This document shows positions 7,736 through 11,293 of a stretch of DNA of 11,293 nt, piece after piece (position 1 is the first letter of the stretch; every line of letters begins with the position of its first letter). The stretch covers positions 1 through 11,293 of the forward strand of contig JAUMVS010000038.1 in assembly GCA_030530045.1 (NCBI GenBank), read 5' to 3'. The DNA is from Phoenicibacter congonensis. GTDB lineage: Bacteria > Actinomycetota > Coriobacteriia > Coriobacteriales > Eggerthellaceae. The position numbers were made by a program, and so were the translations under genes. The notes under the pieces are model-generated. The model searched no databases. It was not told the origin of the DNA and worked only from the letters and a program-made list of their open reading frames with translations.

Positions 7736-8512
7736 ATGACATTTTACAAGGCGGTCTGTGACGATGCAGTGGTCGGTGTAGCGACCTCGGACGCGCTTCG
7801 CAGGCACCAGGAAAAGCACAACATCCTGATTCGCGCCGGGGCGGATGACGCAGAATGCATCATCGTCAATGACGAGCTTTACCACGGCAAATGGATGAAA
7901 CCGTTTGCCGGCGATTTTTACCCCTGCCGAGATGCATCAGTCCTTGCGATCAGCGAGGAGGAGTACCGGTCGCTGCTTACCCCGCAAGAAGATGCCGCCC
8001 CCGATGCAGAGCGCAGGGAAGATGCGGATTTTGCGCTGGAGGCGGATCCCTTCGAATGTTCCGGTACAGACCGGCTTACGGCGGACTACGCAAAGAGAAA
8101 GAAAATCGAGCAGCTTTCCGCAGCGTGCAGAAAGCACATCACAGACGGCTTCGATATTCAGCTTGGCGAAAAAACCATGCATTTTGCCATGAAGGCAAGC
8201 GACCAGCTGAACCTGAACGCGGCGGCACTGGCTTTGCTGGGCGGCAGTACGGAAATTCCGTACCATGCCGACGGTGAAAAGTTCTGCCTTTTTTCCGCCG
8301 AGGACATGCGCTCCATTCTCGATGCAGCCAACGCACACCGATTGTATCAATTCGCTGAAGGCTTGGATGAGGTCCTTGACAAAGCTTTCGTCAATCCAGG
8401 CGGTAGTGTACGGCGCCGAAATTCCGGCAAAGTACCGAACTGCGTATTTGAAATCCCTTGCTGGAGGTGGTGCCGTTATGCGCTAGGTAGGAAATTGCAA
8501 TGGCAATTATAG
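7736..8512 (+). CDS. DUF4376-like phage protein with an apparent C-terminal frameshift
   Basis: 258 aa as read from ATG 7736. The N-terminal ~75 residues (MTFYKAVCDD..., EYRSLL) resemble the head found on many phage proteins next to tail fibres. An acidic, variable linker covers about 82-115. From about 115 on it fits DUF4376: a helix with KIEQLSAACRKHI, IQLGEKTMHFAM, DQLNLNAAA, STEIPYHADGEKF and FSAEDMRSI. After about residue 197 the read frame loses family character (VRRRN...CWRWCRYALGRKLQWQL). The next frame (+1) gives THTDCINSLKAWMRSL and then IQAVVYGAEIPAKY, which is the expected DUF4376 end, stopping at TAG 8484-8486. So an indel or frameshift lies near 8325-8345. The function of the family is not established; it is structural or assembly-related by context. 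Confidence 0.7.
   Translation: MTFYKAVCDDAVVGVATSDALRRHQEKHNILIRAGADDAECIIVNDELYHGKWMKPFAGDFYPCRDASVLAISEEEYRSLLTPQEDAAPDAERREDADFALEADPFECSGTDRLTADYAKRKKIEQLSAACRKHITDGFDIQLGEKTMHFAMKASDQLNLNAAALALLGGSTEIPYHADGEKFCLFSAEDMRSILDAANAHRLYQFAEGLDEVLDKAFVNPGGSVRRRNSGKVPNCVFEIPCWRWCRYALGRKLQWQL
8322..8486 (+). pseudogene. Out-of-frame C-terminal end of the DUF4376-like protein
   Basis: In the +1 frame relative to the gene above, codons from about 8331 to TAG 8484-8486 give THTDCINSLKAWMRSL, then SSIQAVVYGAEIPAKYRTAY. The N-S-L-K-A-W and A-V-x-Y-G-x-E-I-P patterns are those expected at the end of DUF4376 proteins. The segment therefore belongs to the gene starting at 7736, and one frame change restores an intact protein of about 249 residues. 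Base-calling error and true mutation cannot be told apart here. Confidence 0.55.
8493..8508 (+). other. Short AT-rich inverted repeat in the intergenic gap
   Basis: AATTGC (8493-8498) and GCAATT (8503-8508) form a perfect 6-bp stem around a 4-base loop, just ahead of the next ribosome binding site. There is no T run, so it is not a terminator. Chance is possible. Confidence 0.25.
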
Positions 8513-8517
8513 AACGA

Positions 8518-8527
8518 AAGGAAGGTG
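8518..8527 (+). promoter_or_regulatory. ribosome binding site
   Basis: AAGGAAGGTG lies seven bases before ATG 8535. It supports 8535 over the nearby out-of-frame ATGs at 8500 and 8528. Confidence 0.6.
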
Positions 8528-8534
8528 ATGAAAC

Positions 8535-8843
8535 ATGCGGCAAGGTTCAACGTCAGTAATCAAGCTGACTGTCCCGGATACGCTGGATTTGACGCAGGCG
8601 CAGAAAATCTGCATTACGTTTGCCCAGGGGACAAGGAAGCTGACGCTTTGGGGAGATTCTCCCGGCGTAGAGGTGGAGCCGCATACCGTGCGTGTGCAGT
8701 TGCAGCAGCGTGAAACGCTTGACTTCGCCGTCGGCGGCGTCAACATTCAGCTGCGCTGGCTGATGCCGGACGGATCTGCCGATGCGACGGACATTGCCAC
8801 TGTCCACAACCTCGGTGTCCTGCTGCGAGAGGTGATTGCATGA
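8535..8843 (+). CDS. Small conserved phage structural-region protein
   Basis: 102 aa starting MRQGSTSVIKLTVPDTLDLT. The sequence is beta-rich, with no signal peptide or membrane segment. Proteins of this length and opening (MRQGxT...TLP/TVPxxLDL), in which a Gln/Glu-rich strand alternation is followed by a final 'TDIATVxxxxVLxxxV' segment, are commonly seen between tail fibre genes of Clostridia prophages, in my recollection of such loci. No catalytic motif is visible. Its TGA stop (8841-8843) overlaps the ATG of the next gene by four bases, so the two are probably translated together. Function unknown; a tail accessory or small structural role is inferred from position. Confidence 0.8.
   Translation: MRQGSTSVIKLTVPDTLDLTQAQKICITFAQGTRKLTLWGDSPGVEVEPHTVRVQLQQRETLDFAVGGVNIQLRWLMPDGSADATDIATVHNLGVLLREVIA
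8828..8834 (+). promoter_or_regulatory. ribosome binding site inside the upstream gene
   Basis: AGAGGTG lies five bases before ATG 8840, within the last codons of the 8535 gene. With the ATGA overlap, this indicates translational coupling. Confidence 0.55.
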
Positions 8844-9142
8844 TTTCCCCTCGCGCAACCATCCACTTGACCGTCAGCCAAGATAATGCTGTCCCGCTCA
8901 GCATCATGCAAAATGATGAAATTACGCTGACAGCAGAAAATTGTGCCGGTCTGTCCCAAGGAACTGCCCCCGTGTATGCCGGTGATTATGAAGTCACCCC
9001 ATCCGCAGAGGGAGAGGTCCTGAAAACTGCGCAGAAGACAATGCGCAAGGATCTGACGATCCATCCAATCCCATATTTCGAAGTAAGCAACACCGCCGGC
9101 GGAGACACGGTCTTCATCGGCGGTGAAATTGAAAGGAGTTAA
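8840..9142 (+). CDS. Small phage tail-region protein with an 'IPYxExxNxAGG' C-terminus
   Basis: 100 aa, starting MISPRATIHLTVSQDNAVPL, from the ATG in the ATGA overlap. Residues 1-45 form a beta-rich head (DEITLTAEN). Residues 48-94 (GDYEVTPSAEGEVLKTAQKT then LTIHPIPYFEVSNTAGGDTV) closely follow the C-terminal module of the next gene's product (VTPSAEQQV...VTVEAIPYNETENSAGGLTV). The two proteins thus share a C-terminal domain, probably by duplication. The TAA at 9140-9142 overlaps the ribosome binding site region of the next gene. It is likely a small tail or baseplate component; the exact role is not known. Confidence 0.82.
   Translation: MISPRATIHLTVSQDNAVPLSIMQNDEITLTAENCAGLSQGTAPVYAGDYEVTPSAEGEVLKTAQKTMRKDLTIHPIPYFEVSNTAGGDTVFIGGEIERS
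9132..9138 (+). promoter_or_regulatory. ribosome binding site
   Basis: AAAGGAG lies nine bases before ATG 9148 and overlaps the last codons of the upstream gene. Confidence 0.65.
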
Positions 9143-9147
9143 AAACT

Positions 9148-9723
9148 ATGGCTATTTCCAAGATTATCTACAATGGCAGAACCCTGATCGACCTGACTGC
9201 GGATAGTGTCAGCGCTGACAAGCTGCTTACCGGCATTACCGCCCACGGCAAGGACGGCAGCCTGATTACCGGTGCTTGCGACTACGATGCCAATACCCAG
9301 GACGCGACTGCTGTTGCCTCTGAGATTCTGAAGGGCAAGACCGCTTACAACAAGGGCCAGAAGGTCACCGGCTCTATGCCAAACAACGGCGCTGTGGACG
9401 GCAAGATTACCACTGTTGACGGCACCTACATCGTTCCCCAGGGCTACCACGACGGTTCCGGCAAGGTGCAGATTGATGCCACTGAGCAGGCCAAGCTGGT
9501 TGCCGCCAACATCCGTGAGGGCGTTACCATCCTGGGTGTTGAAGGTACGATGTCCGGCACTGAGGGCGCCAAGCCTCAGGCCAAGACCGTCACCCCCAGC
9601 GCCGAGCAGCAGGTCATTCTGCCGGATGAAGATTACAACTACCTGTCTCAGGTTACCGTTGAGGCGATCCCCTACAACGAGACCGAGAACTCTGCCGGCG
9701 GTCTCACCGTTTCCATCGGCTAA
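9148..9723 (+). CDS. Phage tail protein with repeated 'GxTxxGxxGTM' modules, strongly codon-biased
   Basis: 191 aa starting MAISKIIYNGRTLIDLTADS. N-terminal module 1-45 (LIDLTADSV...LLTGITAHGKDGSLITG) is shared with the next gene. Middle repeats include ILKGKTAYNKGQKVTGSMPN (60-79) and VDGTYIVPQGYHDGSGKVQI (90-109), followed by IREGVTILGVEGTM (122-135). The C-terminal module is VTPSAEQQV...YNYLSQVTVEAIPY. Proteins with this 'KxGVTILGVxGTM' pattern are typical tail or tail-fibre components of Firmicutes phages. All 12 Lys codons are AAG and all Gln codons are CAG, unlike neighbouring genes, which mix both. This suggests a highly expressed, multi-copy structural protein. No enzyme motif is seen. 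Confidence 0.85.
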   Translation: MAISKIIYNGRTLIDLTADSVSADKLLTGITAHGKDGSLITGACDYDANTQDATAVASEILKGKTAYNKGQKVTGSMPNNGAVDGKITTVDGTYIVPQGYHDGSGKVQIDATEQAKLVAANIREGVTILGVEGTMSGTEGAKPQAKTVTPSAEQQVILPDEDYNYLSQVTVEAIPYNETENSAGGLTVSIG

Positions 9724-9727
9724 GAAA

Positions 9728-9730
9728 GGA
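9728..9730 (+). promoter_or_regulatory. Weakly placed ribosome binding site of the tail fibre gene
   Basis: GAAAGGA ends at 9730, 14 bases before ATG 9745 but only seven before ATG 9738. The ATG at 9738 opens a frame that stops after 12 codons, so the spacing suits the wrong start. Initiation at 9745 may be modest, or aided by coupling to translation of the gene ending at 9723. Confidence 0.35.
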
Positions 9731-9744
9731 TGGACTGATGCACC

Positions 9745-11293
9745 ATGGCCGTGAACAAAGTCGAGTTTGGCGGTAATGTCATTCTGGATTTGACTGATGC
9801 CACCGCAACGCCAGCAGCCATCCTGACCGGGTTCACGGCCTATGGTGCTGATGGCAGTAAAATTAAGGGCACCGCACAGGGCCTGAACCTCACAGTTGTC
9901 CAGAGCTTTTCTCAGCCTGCAAGCCCGAAAGAGAACACACTGTGGATCAAAAAAAAGCGGACGGACCCCTGGGTAATTGTGGAGCCGTCCGGGTTGTCCA
10001 TGAGTTATTCGTCCGCTCTTTACGATGGAATTGCAATTGTAGGGAAACTCAAGGTAGAAAGCCTTGCCTCGTCCAATGCCGGAGTCAGTCTGGTAGACGG
10101 CGATTCCGGCATCAATCTGTTCATTTCCGATGTCCAAGGTACCAATGATGACCCGGACACCAACCAGTATGGGTGGTGTCCGCTGGATTGTCAGCTGTAC
10201 AAGAATGGCGCATGGCGAAACGTTTCCTACGGTGCAGAAGGCTTCATATCCGTGACGTATCCAGCCGGTTCGTATTGCTCAATCAAGGACACTGAGTACG
10301 GTGTGAAGATTGAGTCACATGATACTTCCGGTTATGCCTACTTCAGTATCCCATATGAGGGAGACTGGGTCGTGTCCTGCCATAATAGCAGCAATCAAAA
10401 AGCGTCCCAGACGGTTAGTGCTCTCTATGATGATGTAGTCAGTGTGACTCTGAGCTATAGCCAGATTCCCGAATTCACCTACACCGGCGACTACGACATT
10501 GTCAACGATGAAGGAGCGGCCATTTCCACCAGTCAGGGCAACTGGAACATCCGGCTCCTGACGTCCGGAAATCTGTCCTTCCAGGATCTGAGGAACGCGA
10601 CAAACGGCATCGACATTTTCCTCGTCGGCGGTGGCGGAGGCGGTTCAGCTGTAGGCTCCAACCCGATTTATTCCCATCCGGCCTACTACGGAAGTGCTGG
10701 CGGTGGTTCCGGCTATACAGCAACGCAGTCCGGCGTTTCCGTATCTACCGGTACGAGTTATGCTGCTACAATCGGAGCTGGCGGCGAAGTGCATGCTGAT
10801 GGCGGGGCTTCCAGTATCACCATCGGAGGCTCGACTTACAGCGCAAATGGCGGTAAGTGCAGCACCTATAATGCCGCCGGCGGTGACGGCGGATCCGGTG
10901 GCGGTGGTGGCGGAGATAATAAGCCCGCCGATGGCGGAACGGACGGCTCCAACGGAGGGAACGGTCTTGATCGCTACAGTCAGGTAATGGAGAACGGCGG
11001 CCAAGGCCAAGGAACGACTACCCGTGCATTCGGTGAAAGCACAGGTGTCCTGTATGCTTCTGGTGGTGGCGCTGGCGGTGGATACCGTACCGCCATTGGC
11101 GCGGGTGTAATCCTTGCCTGCGCCGGTGGTGTAGAAATCCCACAGCGTAGGGTTGACGGTGACACCGACCTTTTCGAGGGCGGTGCGCAGGGTGTCGGCG
11201 GTCGAGGCATCGATATTGCCGGAGCCGGTACCGCCGTAGACGAGGTTGACGCTGGAGGAGGAGAAGGTGCTGACCTTCGCGTCCTTGGCCAGG
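9745..11293 (+). CDS. Glycine-rich phage tail fibre protein (3' end missing, tail replaced by unrelated sequence)
   Basis: The frame is open from ATG 9745 to the end of the window (516 codons). Residues 1-46 (MAVNKVEFGGNVILDLTDAT...LTGFTAYGADGSKIKG) match the N-terminal module of the preceding tail protein, which suggests the same attachment point. Residues 50-240 are beta-rich; SFSQPASPKENTLWIK (52-67) is a typical phage-fibre segment. From FTYTGDYD (244), a glycine-rich domain runs from about 295 (FLVGGGGGGSAVG) to about 446 (GGGAGGG), with polyglycine and Ser/Thr as in phage glycine-rich receptor-binding tips. After about position 11083 the sequence no longer looks like this family: the same DNA reads on the minus strand as a GH3 enzyme, so the last ~70 codons are not trusted as tail fibre. 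Host binding is inferred from family likeness. Confidence 0.75.
   Translation, partial: MAVNKVEFGGNVILDLTDATATPAAILTGFTAYGADGSKIKGTAQGLNLTVVQSFSQPASPKENTLWIKKKRTDPWVIVEPSGLSMSYSSALYDGIAIVGKLKVESLASSNAGVSLVDGDSGINLFISDVQGTNDDPDTNQYGWCPLDCQLYKNGAWRNVSYGAEGFISVTYPAGSYCSIKDTEYGVKIESHDTSGYAYFSIPYEGDWVVSCHNSSNQKASQTVSALYDDVVSVTLSYSQIPEFTYTGDYDIVNDEGAAISTSQGNWNIRLLTSGNLSFQDLRNATNGIDIFLVGGGGGGSAVGSNPIYSHPAYYGSAGGGSGYTATQSGVSVSTGTSYAATIGAGGEVHADGGASSITIGGSTYSANGGKCSTYNAAGGDGGSGGGGGGDNKPADGGTDGSNGGNGLDRYSQVMENGGQGQGTTTRAFGESTGVLYASGGGAGGGYRTAIGAGVILACAGGVEIPQRRVDGDTDLFEGGAQGVGGRGIDIAGAGTAVDEVDAGGGEGADLRVLGQ
10627..11082 (+). repeat. Glycine-rich receptor-binding-like region of the tail fibre
   Basis: Residues 295-446 contain Gly runs and GG/GGS clusters, including FLVGGGGGGSAVG, SGGGGGGDN and ASGGGAGGG, with spaced Ser/Thr/Asn. 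This is like the polyglycine-helix bundles at the tips of some phage fibres. The composition produces many GGC/GGT repeats, which could favour replication or assembly errors at this locus. Confidence 0.65.
11083..11293 (-). pseudogene. Fragment of a glycoside hydrolase family 3 (beta-glucosidase-type) gene, antisense to the tail fibre frame
   Basis: Read on the minus strand from the right edge, the frame starting at 11292 gives LAKDAKVSTFSSSSVNLVYG, then GTGSGNIDASTADTLRTALE, then VNPTLWDFYTTGAGKDYTR. This is the N-terminal (beta)-glucosidase-fold part typical of Clostridia GH3 enzymes: the conserved VYGGTGSG segment and the LWDFYTTGAG segment. The reading then runs into the antisense of the Gly-rich tail fibre at about 11083 and loses family sense. 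Only about 70 residues are present; the start lies beyond the right edge and the rest of the enzyme is missing. An assembly or cloning chimera is the simplest explanation; real recombination is possible. Recognition is by memory of family motifs. Confidence 0.6.

Noticed and set aside
8500..8559. Short frame MAIIERKEGDETCGKVQRQ
   Set aside because: Only 19 codons, with no ribosome binding site of its own. It overlaps the ribosome binding site and start of the 8535 gene.
9139..10137. 332-aa minus-strand open frame
   Set aside because: It spans two + strand tail genes with good start sites and conserved modules, and has no family signal of its own.
1..11293. CRISPR arrays, tRNA genes, insertion sequences, attachment sites
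   Set aside because: No regularly spaced direct repeats, cloverleaf-like segment, transposase frame or terminal inverted repeats were seen.

Overview
The window is a late structural (tail, baseplate and adhesion) segment of a phage or prophage, most likely infecting a gut Clostridia host of the Oscillospiraceae type. This is inferred from the moderately high GC content, strong AGGAGG-type ribosome binding sites, tightly packed co-directional genes, and protein modules common in Clostridia prophages: YPSEKLVK-type repeats, a DUF4376-like gene, tail proteins with an 'EGVTILGVEGT' motif, and a glycine-rich fibre. No integrase, terminase, capsid, lysis, tRNA or CRISPR sequence is present, so the temperate or lytic state cannot be read from this window.

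Layout, all on the + strand. Positions 1-357 hold the C-terminal end of a structural protein. Positions 371-7675 hold one giant adhesion-type protein of about 2,430 codons, cut by a single in-frame TAA at 3911-3913. The first half (1,180 aa) has an N-terminal ABAB duplication, a coiled coil, a Gly/Thr hinge, Ig-like domains and a lectin-like domain. The second half (1,248 aa) has leucine-rich-repeat-like, InlB-B-repeat-like, lectin-like and C-terminal lectin-type (DUF6273-like) modules. A CotH-kinase-like module appears to span the stop. A hairpin with a GCAA loop follows at 7683-7712. Next come a DUF4376-like protein with an apparent late frameshift (7736-8512), two small coupled phage proteins (8535-8843 and 8840-9142), a tail protein with strongly biased codon use (9148-9723), and a glycine-rich tail fibre (from 9745) that shares its N-terminal module with the preceding gene.

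The last ~210 bases do not fit. From about 11083 to the end, the minus strand reads as the N-terminal part of a glycoside hydrolase family 3 enzyme, while the + strand frame stays open but stops looking like a tail fibre. This is a junction between two unrelated sequences, either an assembly chimera or a real recombination.

Functionally, the genes look like a host-adhesion cassette: one very large multidomain receptor-binding or tail-tip protein, small accessory proteins, and two tail proteins with related N-termini. The most unusual points are the CotH-like fold within a phage adhesin, its interruption by a lone TAA, and the GH3 junction.
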